11,782 nucleotides of DNA. Source: an uncultured Candidatus Melainabacteria bacterium. Lineage in GTDB: Bacteria; Cyanobacteriota; Vampirovibrionia; Gastranaerophilales; Gastranaerophilaceae. A program made the translations under genes and the position numbers. Location of the stretch: contig CAKVJR010000045.1 in the NCBI GenBank assembly GCA_934754855.1, positions 1 to 11,782 on the forward strand. The letters run 5' to 3'. The notes below the pieces were generated by a model that did no database searches, was not told the DNA's origin, and saw only the letters and a program-made list of their open reading frames with translations. Positions 5,213-11,782 of the stretch are shown here, one piece after another; position 1 is the stretch's first letter; every line of letters begins with the position of its first letter.

Positions 5213-6376
5213 TTATGCTTTTTCAGCTTTTTCTGCTTCTTGTTTTTCGTAAGCCGCTCTGACATCTTCAACAGTTACATTACCTGTTGTACCTCTTGCT
5301 TTTCTCATATTAGCAATCGTGTCGGGAGTAAGAACCTGAAGTTTCATTCTTCCGCCTGATTCTTTAGTAAGAGATGCTTTTACGTCAACCGGCCAATCAT
5401 TGTAGTCTGAGCCGATTTCGCCGTTAATGATTCTTGCTTCGATATGTTCAATATGTTCTTGCGCCTTTCTCGGGTATTCGGGGTGAACTTTGAGCCAATC
5501 AGCATAATCCATGTTTCCTCTCGGGTTGTTGCAACCTGCACATTCTGCAATGTAGTTTGCAGTGTTGTCAGGTCCGCCCAATGAGTGCGGGTGAATGTGC
5601 TCTGCTGTTGTCAAAGCAGTTGAGAACAATCTTCTTGAAATATCTTCAGGTTTTTTGTTTTGGTATTTGTCGTAAATTCTTTGTACGTGATTGAATGTTT
5701 GCGGCAAATCCATTGCAATGTCTTGAAGTTGTGCTTGTTGTTCTTCGTTAAGTTTTCCGCCAACTTTTTCTAATTTCGCAACGAAAGTTGAACGATCCAA
5801 GCCTCTGTTGCTTTCGATACCTTCTTTTGCTTGTTGGATAAGGTCTGCAACAGGGTTTTCATCAGATTTGTATGCATCTGTTGCTGCTGCATTAAGTTTG
5901 TCCAAAATGCCGTTTGCGTATTGACCAGTCAATTCACGAAGGTTTCCGCCTGTTTGTTTCATACAATCTGATACGTTTCCGCCTGATTTTTTTGCTTGTG
6001 TTGCGAGAATTTCGCCAACGCATTTTTCATCAGAACGCATATACTTGCTGTATTCTTTCAATGTTGCAGCCAATTTGTCACCGCTTGTTGATTGAACACC
6101 TTTCTTGCAAACTGCAAGGTCTTGTTCTCTTAACATCGGTCTGCCGCAACAGCAACAAGGAACATCGGGAAGTTTTTTAGGTTCAAAGTTGCTTGTTTTA
6201 CAATGGTGTCCACCGAAAGAAACACCTGCTGTGAAGTAGGATTTTAATGCTCCGCCGTCACCTGCTTTTTTAGGTTCTGCACTCACTTGAGCCGTTTGTT
6301 CTTCTGCGGGTTTCGCAGCCGGCTTTGTTTGTTGAAGAACGTTCGGTTGAATTGTTTTGATTCCGTTAAGATTCAT
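5213..6376 (-). CDS. HNH-domain protein with split zinc-ribbon cysteines
   Basis: A 387-residue protein of unknown role. The start is taken as the ATG at 6376, with an AGGGTGG site 5 nt upstream; a GTG at 6385 would add three residues. Residues 1-45 are rich in Gln, Ala, Lys and Pro and look disordered; 'VSFGG' is at 52-56. Four consecutive cysteines (74-77) begin 'CCCCGRPM', which resembles the first CxxC half of an HNH zinc ribbon. A helical, charged region of about 180 residues follows. The HNH motif is at 258-286: 'AEHIHPHSLGG' (His260 the probable catalytic His), then Asn274 and 'CAGCNNPRG' with Cys279 and Cys282 as the second CxxC half. A charged C-terminal tail follows. No signal peptide or membrane segment is visible. 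Nuclease action on DNA is likely from the HNH core; biological role (defence, toxin, other) is unknown. It is a single gene with its own terminator; I found no convincing promoter. Confidence 0.75.
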   Translation of the reverse strand: MNLNGIKTIQPNVLQQTKPAAKPAEEQTAQVSAEPKKAGDGGALKSYFTAGVSFGGHHCKTSNFEPKKLPDVPCCCCGRPMLREQDLAVCKKGVQSTSGDKLAATLKEYSKYMRSDEKCVGEILATQAKKSGGNVSDCMKQTGGNLRELTGQYANGILDKLNAAATDAYKSDENPVADLIQQAKEGIESNRGLDRSTFVAKLEKVGGKLNEEQQAQLQDIAMDLPQTFNHVQRIYDKYQNKKPEDISRRLFSTALTTAEHIHPHSLGGPDNTANYIAECAGCNNPRGNMDYADWLKVHPEYPRKAQEHIEHIEARIINGEIGSDYNDWPVDVKASLTKESGGRMKLQVLTPDTIANMRKARGTTGNVTVEDVRAAYEKQEAEKAEKA

Positions 6377-6431
6377 TTTTTCCACCCTGATTTCTATTTA
6401 TTTACTACTATCAAACACACATGTTTGCTTG

Positions 6432-6441
6432 ACATTAATGT
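6432..6441. repeat. 10-bp palindrome upstream of the HNH gene
   Basis: ACATTAATGT reads the same on both strands and lies 56 nt upstream of the HNH start codon, in the spacer shared with the rightward membrane-protein gene. It could be an operator for either gene. Function not shown. Confidence 0.3.
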
Positions 6442-6561
6442 AATAACAAAAACCTGTTTTTTTTTGTTACGCATACAAAAATCTTTTTGAAAATTGTTAC
6501 ATAAATTAATATATCTCTCTTCGATTATTTTTGCAAACAGATTTTTATTTCTTAATATTTA

Positions 6562-6570
6562 TGCTAAAAT
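6562..6570 (+). promoter_or_regulatory. Extended -10 promoter placed for a leaderless mRNA
   Basis: TGCTAAAAT is an extended -10 whose last base is 6570, so transcription is predicted to start at 6577, the A of the ATG. The six bases between contain no Shine-Dalgarno. No -35 match was seen. Confidence 0.65.
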
Positions 6571-6576
6571 TTTCGT

Positions 6577-8316
6577 ATGAAGTTCAATAAAAATGACGTT
6601 TGGGTTTTTCTCGGAATTTATATATTTTTAGCTGTAATAGCCGTAATATTTGTTATTTTTCCTGATTATGACTGGTACAATTATAAATTTTATAATTGTT
6701 GGGCTTTTTTGACGGACAGATTGTCGATTGATTTTTTGGCGGCAAATTTCAGAACCTGTTTCAGTCCGTTGATTGAGTTACCTGAGTATCTTTTGCTTTG
6801 GAAATTAAACAATCACCCGTATTTATTTATAGTTTTAACTTTATTTGATTCGTCATTTTTCTTGTTTTTGTTATACAAAATTTCTTCGTTTTTTGTTGAC
6901 AAACTGTTGTCGTGGCGGTCGATTGAATCTTTTAGATTTTCAAAATTTTTTATATTTTTAGTGAAAATTTTTCCCGTGTTTTACATTGTTTTTTCGCCTG
7001 CAATGGTTCAGCAAATGTCTTTTGACCAAAATGACGTCAAAATCGGCATCATCATTTTAACGGCGTTTTGCATATTATTGAGGAATTTATTTATTCCTGC
7101 CGATAAAAAGCGTAATTTGTTTATTTTGCTTGCGGGCATGCTTATCGGTTTGGCTGTCGGGTTGAAATTGACCGCTTGTATTTATGCAATCAGTTTCTGT
7201 TTGTTGATGTTGGTTTTGGCTAAGAAAATTGACAGACCTTTTCAGACTATCGGATTGTTTATATTGGGAATTGTGCCTGTTTTTCTAGCAGTTGACGGAT
7301 TTTGGCTTATAAAATGTTATAATGTTTATAATAATCCGTTCTTCCCTTATTTTAATAATATTTTCAAATCCGAATATGCATTGACAAATAATTTATTGAA
7401 ACAGGATTATGCTCATTTGCATCCGCATTCTGCTTTTGAGTTTATTTTTTATCCTTTTTATTCATGTTGTATCGACAGAATGTACGGAAACGATATGTAT
7501 TCTTGGGATTCAAGGTATGCAATAAATTTCGTTGCGGTTGCTTGTCTGACAGGTGGTTTGCTCGTTTCAAGATTTTCGGATAAGGTCAAAAATTATTGTT
7601 CGCAGATTTTTTGTTCTGAGGAATTTCTGTTTTTGATTTTATTCTCAATTGTACCGTATTATGTGAATTTGTTGATATTCGGCACATATCGATATGTCTT
7701 GTCGAGCAGTGCGGTTTTTGGAATTGTATTGCTTTCTTTAATTTATGTTTTGAGTTCTGTTTGCAAAAGGAAAGCGATTTTTGTGACAATTTTTTGTGCG
7801 ATTCTCGGCGGTTATGTATATTTGACCGATGATATCGGAAATGTTGAGTTTGTCAAAGATTATGAGGAAAATAAACCTTTCGGGTATTCTAAAGTTTTTG
7901 AAGTCAAAGATATGAATTTTGATGACGATTCTTATGTGGTCTTTTTAAATCAAGGTGCATCGGTAGTTGTTGTTGGGCAAAATCCCAATGTAAAAATTAT
8001 TGGCGGAGAAATGCCCGTTGAAGTCTTTAATAAGCATTTTGATACCATTAAAAACATTGATTATTGGTATAATTCAAGATATTTGAAATCTGCTTATGCA
8101 GAAAAATTAGTTTCCGATATTTTTGCGAGTGACAAAAAAGTATATGTCCTTTATCAAAACGGAGAAGAACATCGGTTAATTTTGGACGACGGTTTGGCTT
8201 TCCTTGATAAGTCGCACAAAAGAACTCTTGAAAATTGCGAAGATGTAATGTTTAAAGTCTTCAGTTCAAGATATTGGGCGACAGATATTATCAAATGCGA
8301 ATTTAATAAGAAATAA
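6577..8316 (+). CDS. Polytopic membrane protein, probable GT-C-type glycosyltransferase
   Basis: A 579-residue integral membrane protein. The first membrane segment (about 8-28) is followed by an outer loop with 'FPDYDWYNYKFYNCWAFLTD' (about 28-47), where the acidic pair Asp30/Asp32 is in the place expected for catalysis in GT-C glycosyltransferases (ArnT/PMT-like), which use lipid-linked sugar donors. Later marks are 'PLIELPEYL' (about 64-72), 'NNPFFPYFNNIFKSEYA' (252-268) and roughly ten membrane segments to about residue 417. A soluble domain of about 160 residues ends the protein. These motifs recall a family of uncharacterised bacterial membrane proteins described only as GT-C-like. Very AT-rich, as expected of a hydrophobic protein here. 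Its start lies at a predicted leaderless position. Its stop codon abuts that of the opposite gene with no gap. Function is inferred; a different membrane role is possible. Confidence 0.6.
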   Translation: MKFNKNDVWVFLGIYIFLAVIAVIFVIFPDYDWYNYKFYNCWAFLTDRLSIDFLAANFRTCFSPLIELPEYLLLWKLNNHPYLFIVLTLFDSSFFLFLLYKISSFFVDKLLSWRSIESFRFSKFFIFLVKIFPVFYIVFSPAMVQQMSFDQNDVKIGIIILTAFCILLRNLFIPADKKRNLFILLAGMLIGLAVGLKLTACIYAISFCLLMLVLAKKIDRPFQTIGLFILGIVPVFLAVDGFWLIKCYNVYNNPFFPYFNNIFKSEYALTNNLLKQDYAHLHPHSAFEFIFYPFYSCCIDRMYGNDMYSWDSRYAINFVAVACLTGGLLVSRFSDKVKNYCSQIFCSEEFLFLILFSIVPYYVNLLIFGTYRYVLSSSAVFGIVLLSLIYVLSSVCKRKAIFVTIFCAILGGYVYLTDDIGNVEFVKDYEENKPFGYSKVFEVKDMNFDDDSYVVFLNQGASVVVVGQNPNVKIIGGEMPVEVFNKHFDTIKNIDYWYNSRYLKSAYAEKLVSDIFASDKKVYVLYQNGEEHRLILDDGLAFLDKSHKRTLENCEDVMFKVFSSRYWATDIIKCEFNKK

Positions 8317-9411
8317 TTATCTTATCATAATTGTGTTTGAATTAGGTGCTTCTTGCAAAACTTTTTTGACTGCTTCTGCGGGGATTTTCATTTGAGCACC
8401 TCTCTTTTTGGAGAAAGTTCCTGTCTTTTCACTATAAGAGGGCATATTGTATGAAAGAATAGTGATATCCGGAACTTCAAGCAGATATTTTTTCGCATTC
8501 GGATTGAAACTGCTCTTGAATTGTTTAATATAAGCGTATTCGCCATTTTTGTTTTGGTAAAGGTTTGCGTTGACACTTCTCAATGAAAACTCGTTAAATT
8601 TAACGGTTCTGAGCATAAGCGGGATAAGCGGTACTTCAAATATCGCCACTCTTGCCTTCAGGAACAACATTTTTTCATCGTCAAGTCGTCCTTCGGGATA
8701 TACTAATTTGAAGTTCTTAAATCTTACTCCCACGCCGAGTTTCGGAGTTGTGTAGAAATGAGCGTTTGAACTGTCAACTTTAAATCCGATTTTAGGCTGT
8801 AAGAAATTATTGATGTCCGTACCTGTCACTTTAAAGTTTATAATAGCAGGAACAACGTGCATCCAGCCCAAGTATGACAAAGAAATTACGAAAAATAAAA
8901 TTAACGCAACTCCGTACTTTTGAAAAATTCTTTTAAGTCTTGATTTTTTACGTAAAACTTTTTTACCGACTTTAACCGTGTTTTCATCAATCTTTTGCGG
9001 TCCTTCCGTCGTTGCTGACTTGATAACCGTATTTTCGTTTTGAACTTTTTTCGGATTAACGTTAACGATTTTTTTCGGCTCAACTTTTTCTTCTTTTCGA
9101 GGAGTTGAGGGAGCTAATTTTTCAATTTCTTCTCTGTAATTGATTTTTTTCGGTGTTGAATTGCTATCTGTTTGTTGATTTTGCTGAACAGGTTTTTTGA
9201 TGATTTTTTTAACAACTTTTTTACCGTCGGTCGATGCGGTATTTTGGGCATTTTGACCTGATGATTTTTTAACAATTACTTTTTTTACAATTTTTTTAGG
9301 TTCCGAACCTTGTGAAGGTACGGAATTATTCGTCGAAACTTTACGAACAACTTTTTTCACAATTTTCTTGTTGTTATTGTTTTCGGGCTGCTTTGGAGTA
9401 TCCTGTCCCAT
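8317..9411 (-). CDS. AsmA-like membrane-anchored protein, apparently short
   Basis: A 364-residue protein read from the ATG at 9411 (GAGG 5 nt upstream); a GTG at 9435 has its AGGA only 2 nt away and is less likely. The N-terminal 160 residues are basic, Asn/Gln-rich and repetitive: 'KKIVKKVV' (15-22), 'KKIVKKVI' (39-46) and 'KKVVKKII' (64-71), spaced by 24-25 residues. One membrane segment follows (about 167-183, 'GVALILFFVISLSYLGW'). The rest resembles the N-terminal portion of AsmA-type proteins, which bridge inner and outer membrane for lipid transport: 'FLQPKIGFKV', 'PKLGVGVRFKNFKLVYPEG', 'PLIPLMLRTVKFNEFSLRSVNANLYQNKNGEY'. AsmA proteins usually continue for hundreds of residues more, but this one stops at 'NSNTIMIR', directly against the opposite gene's stop. 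It may be a truncated gene or a natural short form. Family call is moderate. Confidence 0.6.
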   Translation of the reverse strand: MGQDTPKQPENNNNKKIVKKVVRKVSTNNSVPSQGSEPKKIVKKVIVKKSSGQNAQNTASTDGKKVVKKIIKKPVQQNQQTDSNSTPKKINYREEIEKLAPSTPRKEEKVEPKKIVNVNPKKVQNENTVIKSATTEGPQKIDENTVKVGKKVLRKKSRLKRIFQKYGVALILFFVISLSYLGWMHVVPAIINFKVTGTDINNFLQPKIGFKVDSSNAHFYTTPKLGVGVRFKNFKLVYPEGRLDDEKMLFLKARVAIFEVPLIPLMLRTVKFNEFSLRSVNANLYQNKNGEYAYIKQFKSSFNPNAKKYLLEVPDITILSYNMPSYSEKTGTFSKKRGAQMKIPAEAVKKVLQEAPNSNTIMIR

Positions 9412-9474
9412 TATAACCTCATCAATTTTTCTCACAATCCTGTAAAGATAGCATGAAACTTACATTCAAATAAT

Positions 9475-9480
9475 ATTATA
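9475..9480 (-). promoter_or_regulatory. -10 element of the AsmA-like gene
   Basis: TATAAT on the minus strand (9480 to 9475), preceded by GTG, would start transcription near 9468 with a leader of about 57 nt. There is no good -35. It is back to back with the radical SAM promoter 53 nt away. Confidence 0.5.
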
Positions 9481-9532
9481 CACTATTTTTTATTTTTGAA
9501 AATACTAAAAAATAATATTTACAAATACATTT

Positions 9533-9541
9533 TGCTATAAT
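9533..9541 (+). promoter_or_regulatory. Extended -10 promoter of the radical SAM-galE operon
   Basis: TGCTATAAT is a perfect extended -10; the predicted start is near 9548. The leader of about 24 nt carries GGAG (9560-9563), 8 nt before the ATG. The -35 region has no clear match. Confidence 0.7.
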
Positions 9542-9571
9542 ATTATTTATATTGAGATTGGAGTTATTATT

Positions 9572-10606
9572 ATGGCAAAATTTATCAGTTGTAATTGCGT
9601 TGAACACGAGGTCGTGCTTGACCACATGAATGCAATCAGACATTGCAGTAACCACAATCTGGAATTTGGCGGACGTCCTATTATTTACGACTTTTTTGAC
9701 GGTACTAATTTTACGAAAGAAGACTTTTTCAGAAGAAAATGGATTCATCGTCAAATGTTCAGAAACGGGCAGTGTCCGTCAACTTGCAAAAATTGTTTTC
9801 ACCTTGCAGAACGTGAATGGAATGATGATAATTATATTGACTTTATTCTCTTGACTCCATGGGCGGAATGTAACTCAATGTGCGTGTATTGCCCTGTTTG
9901 TACCGATGAAAATGTCAAGAAAAATACAAAAAAATATGATTATTATTCCATAGTTAAATATATGATGGAAAACGATTTCTTTATTCCTGAAACAATTTTT
10001 GACTTTGCGGGCGGAGAACCCACTCTTTATGAACGTTTTGATGATATTTTGGAATTGATTTTTGAACGTGGTTATAAAAATGTCGTAATTCACACAAACG
10101 GTATAAAATACTCCGAAACAGTCGCAAAACTCATTCACCACGGTCAATGCAAGGTTTTGACTTCAATCGATTCGGGCAATCGTGAGTTGTACAAAAAAAT
10201 TAAACGTGTTGATGAATTTGATACGGTTAAGGAAACTTTACGCAAATACGCTGCGGCACAATGCGTTAAGCCGAATGCGATGAGAGCAAAATATATTCTT
10301 ATCCCCGGAATTAACGATACGGAAGAATTTATCGTCGAATGGCTTGATATGTGCAAAGAATTGGGTATTATTTCCGTAATCTTGAACCTCGATTTTAATT
10401 GGATTATTAATAATACAGACCTTGCCTATAAGCAAAAAGACATGCCTCGTTCGCCCGAAAATACAACGATGCACCTTTATGATTTGATTGAATTTACAAA
10501 ATCTGAGGCGGCTAAAAGAGGAATTGTCACCTCTTTGTATGGCGAAATTTTTACAATCAAAACACTCGTTGAGGGTGAAGTTACCCTCAATGTTATTGAC
10601 GATTAG
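9572..10606 (+). CDS. Radical SAM protein with cysteine-rich N terminus
   Basis: A 344-residue radical SAM enzyme. The [4Fe-4S]/SAM motif is Cys100-x3-Cys104-x2-Cys107 ('CNSMCVYC'), followed by 'GGEP' (147-150), which contacts SAM, and 'NGIKYSE' further in the barrel. Before the core are extra cysteines: Cys7, Cys9, Cys25, Cys68, Cys72 and Cys75 (the last three in 'GQCPSTCKNCFHL'), and Cys110 follows the core motif. This N-terminal pattern ('...CC...D...R...G..P..C..C...') is seen in a group of radical SAM proteins found near surface-polysaccharide genes and could hold an auxiliary Fe-S cluster or zinc. No SPASM C-terminal cysteine set is visible. The substrate is unknown. galE starts 9 nt after its stop, so the two form an operon, suggesting a sugar or surface-polymer task, though galE could simply be co-located. 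Confidence 0.85.
   Translation: MAKFISCNCVEHEVVLDHMNAIRHCSNHNLEFGGRPIIYDFFDGTNFTKEDFFRRKWIHRQMFRNGQCPSTCKNCFHLAEREWNDDNYIDFILLTPWAECNSMCVYCPVCTDENVKKNTKKYDYYSIVKYMMENDFFIPETIFDFAGGEPTLYERFDDILELIFERGYKNVVIHTNGIKYSETVAKLIHHGQCKVLTSIDSGNRELYKKIKRVDEFDTVKETLRKYAAAQCVKPNAMRAKYILIPGINDTEEFIVEWLDMCKELGIISVILNLDFNWIINNTDLAYKQKDMPRSPENTTMHLYDLIEFTKSEAAKRGIVTSLYGEIFTIKTLVEGEVTLNVIDD
10571..10588 (+). repeat. Hairpin near the 3' end of the radical SAM gene
   Basis: GAGGGT (10571-10576) pairs with ACCCTC (10583-10588) across GAAGTT, 27 nt before the galE start. It is inside coding sequence. It might affect mRNA stability between the two genes or be chance. Confidence 0.25.
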
Positions 10607-10615
10607 GAGATTTTT

Positions 10616-11617
10616 ATGATTTTAGTAACAGGTGGAGCTGGTTATGTTGGCAGCCATTGTGTCTTTGAATTGCTCAAAAATAATTACGATGTTTTGATTT
10701 TTGATAACCTCTCAACAGGTCACATCGAAACGGTTGAAACTTTAAAAAATTTCGGGCATGTTGAATTTATAAAGGGTGATTTGACCGAGGAAAAGTCAAT
10801 AACAGAGGCTTTTTCGGGTAAAAATATTGAGGCGGTTTTGCATTTTGCCGCTTATTCTCAAGTCGGAGAGTCCGTTATAAATCCTCAAAAATATTATATT
10901 AACAACATTTGCGGCTCTTTGAACTTGTTAAAAGCAATGCTTCAAAATGATGTTAAAAAAATCGTTTTTTCATCAACTGCGGCAACTTACGGCAATCCTA
11001 AATATATTCCGATTGACGAAAATCACCCGCAAGAGCCTATAAATACTTACGGTCGGACAAAATTGTTTATAGAAAAAATTATGGACGATTATGATTTTGC
11101 TTATGGCTTAAAATCCGTAAGACTGCGTTATTTTAACGTTGCAGGGGCAAATTCCGACGGCAAAATCGGCGAATGGCATGACCCTGAAACTCATTTGATT
11201 CCGAATATTTTGAAATCAACTTTCGGAAACGGAAAAACTTTTGAAATGTTTGGTTCTGACTACGAAACCAAAGACGGCACTTGCGTTCGTGACTATATTA
11301 ACGTTGAAGATTTGGCAAAGGCTCACCTTTTGGCTTTGAAATATCTCGAAAATGGCGGAAAAACGGACTTTTTTAACCTTGGGACAAAAGAAGGAAATAC
11401 TGTTAAAGAGGTGTTTTCGGCTTGTGAAAAAGTCGTCGGAAAAACAATTTCTGTTGACCTAAAACCTCGCCGTGACGGTGATACGGCTGTTTTGGTCGCT
11501 GATAATTCTAAGGCAAAAAAAATTCTCGGTTGGACGCCTGAAAAAACCTTGAGTGACTGCATTGAAACTGCTTATTTTTGGGAAAAACTTTTCGCGAACA
11601 AAAACCCGCAAAAATAG
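10616..11617 (+). CDS. galE: UDP-glucose 4-epimerase
   Basis: A 333-residue, full-length NAD-dependent epimerase of the extended SDR family that interconverts UDP-glucose and UDP-galactose (and possibly the GlcNAc/GalNAc forms) for surface polysaccharide or galactose metabolism. The Rossmann motif is 'GGAGYVG' (6-12). The catalytic set is Thr121 in 'FSSTAATYG', where E. coli GalE has Ser124, with Tyr145 and Lys149 in 'YGRTK'. Substrate motifs 'RYFNVAGA' and 'GTCVRDYINVEDLA' are intact. The position matching Tyr299 in the E. coli enzyme is Leu293 ('AVLVADNSKA'), a smaller residue, so use of the N-acetyl sugars cannot be excluded. The ATG at 10616 has AGGAG overlapping the radical SAM stop codon, so translation is coupled. 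The stop codon TAG lies in the terminator hairpin. Confidence 0.95.
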   Translation: MILVTGGAGYVGSHCVFELLKNNYDVLIFDNLSTGHIETVETLKNFGHVEFIKGDLTEEKSITEAFSGKNIEAVLHFAAYSQVGESVINPQKYYINNICGSLNLLKAMLQNDVKKIVFSSTAATYGNPKYIPIDENHPQEPINTYGRTKLFIEKIMDDYDFAYGLKSVRLRYFNVAGANSDGKIGEWHDPETHLIPNILKSTFGNGKTFEMFGSDYETKDGTCVRDYINVEDLAKAHLLALKYLENGGKTDFFNLGTKEGNTVKEVFSACEKVVGKTISVDLKPRRDGDTAVLVADNSKAKKILGWTPEKTLSDCIETAYFWEKLFANKNPQK

Positions 11618-11624
11618 CGGGTTT
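11602..11624. terminator. Shared terminator between galE and aroE
   Basis: AAACCCGC (11602-11609) pairs with GCGGGTTT (11617-11624), loop AAAAATA. It serves the converging genes: T-run of five on the minus strand after aroE, a short TTT on the plus strand after galE. The galE stop codon is inside the hairpin. Confidence 0.82.
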
Positions 11625-11647
11625 GCATAAGTTTGTAATAATTCTTT

Positions 11648-11782
11648 TTATAAATATTTCAATGCTGCTTTTTTCATTTGTTCAAAGTCAGGTTCTTTGC
11701 CCGTGAAAATTTTGAACGCTTTTTGAGCCTGATAAACAAGCATATCGAGTCCGCCGATTGTGTATAAACCTAAGTCTTTAGC
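11648..11782 (-). CDS. aroE: Shikimate dehydrogenase, C-terminal end (partial)
   Basis: The last 44 residues of a gene entering from the right edge. The sequence 'IGGLDMLVYQAQKAF' followed by 'FTGKEPDFEQMKKAAL' fits the AroE C terminus, where the family has '(D/E)GxxMLxxQAxxxFxxWTGxxP'. AroE reduces 3-dehydroshikimate to shikimate with NADPH in aromatic amino acid synthesis. Here the tryptophan of that pattern is phenylalanine. The stop is at 11650-11648; the rest of the gene lies beyond the window, so its integrity cannot be judged. Confidence 0.85.
   Translation of the reverse strand, partial: AKDLGLYTIGGLDMLVYQAQKAFKIFTGKEPDFEQMKKAALKYL

Noticed and set aside
5213..6376. IscB/Cas9-like or HEARO-associated nuclease
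   Set aside because: Only an HNH motif is present; there is no RuvC-like core or adjacent guide-RNA-like element.
9875..10474. Minus-strand frames opposite the radical SAM gene
   Set aside because: They have no start signals and lie opposite the conserved radical SAM core.
1..11782. CRISPR array, tRNA, rRNA or insertion sequence
   Set aside because: I saw no regularly spaced repeats, no tRNA T-loop sequence, no rRNA-like stretch, and no transposase or terminal inverted repeats with target duplications.

Overview
The window is AT-rich bacterial chromosomal DNA that uses the standard genetic code: TGA ends one gene and tryptophan is read from TGG. The gene content suggests a fermentative anaerobe: a one-cluster ferredoxin, an iron-type alcohol dehydrogenase, phosphopentomutase and a radical SAM enzyme. 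IF-1 resembles both cyanobacterial and clostridial forms. With the low GC, the AsmA-like protein and the HNH protein with a 'VSFGG' N-terminal segment, my best guess is a gut non-photosynthetic cyanobacterium (Gastranaerophilales/Melainabacteria). That is an inference from style and is not proven here.

Layout. Positions 1-232, minus strand: infA and the start codon of the next gene (probably rpmJ), the head of a ribosomal-protein operon. Positions 233-616 hold no clear gene, only a possible 29-codon ORF overlapping infA and some hairpins. Positions 617-2117, minus strand: deoB and a ferredoxin gene that share one terminator; the ferredoxin also has its own promoter. Positions 2118-2671 form a long intergenic region with a probable leftward RNA or broken small gene (about 2135-2345). 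Positions 2672-3777, plus strand: a two-gene chromate-type transporter operon. Positions 3778-5124: a strongly promoted iron alcohol dehydrogenase with a palindrome beside its -35 box. Positions 5164-6376, minus strand: an unusual HNH-domain protein. Positions 6562-8316, plus strand: a large polytopic membrane protein of probable glycosyltransferase type. Positions 8317-9480, minus strand: a short AsmA-like membrane-anchored protein whose stop codon abuts that of the membrane protein. Positions 9533-11617, plus strand: a radical SAM enzyme and galE in one operon. Positions 11602-11782, minus strand: the 3' end of aroE facing galE across a shared terminator.

Most genes are ordinary housekeeping or metabolic genes in short operons. 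The membrane protein, AsmA-like protein, radical SAM enzyme and GalE could together serve the cell envelope or surface polysaccharide. The most interesting signals are two promoters placed exactly where leaderless mRNAs would result, the 2135-2345 element, the HNH protein with split zinc-ribbon halves, and the AsmA-like gene that looks cut short at a zero-gap convergent junction.
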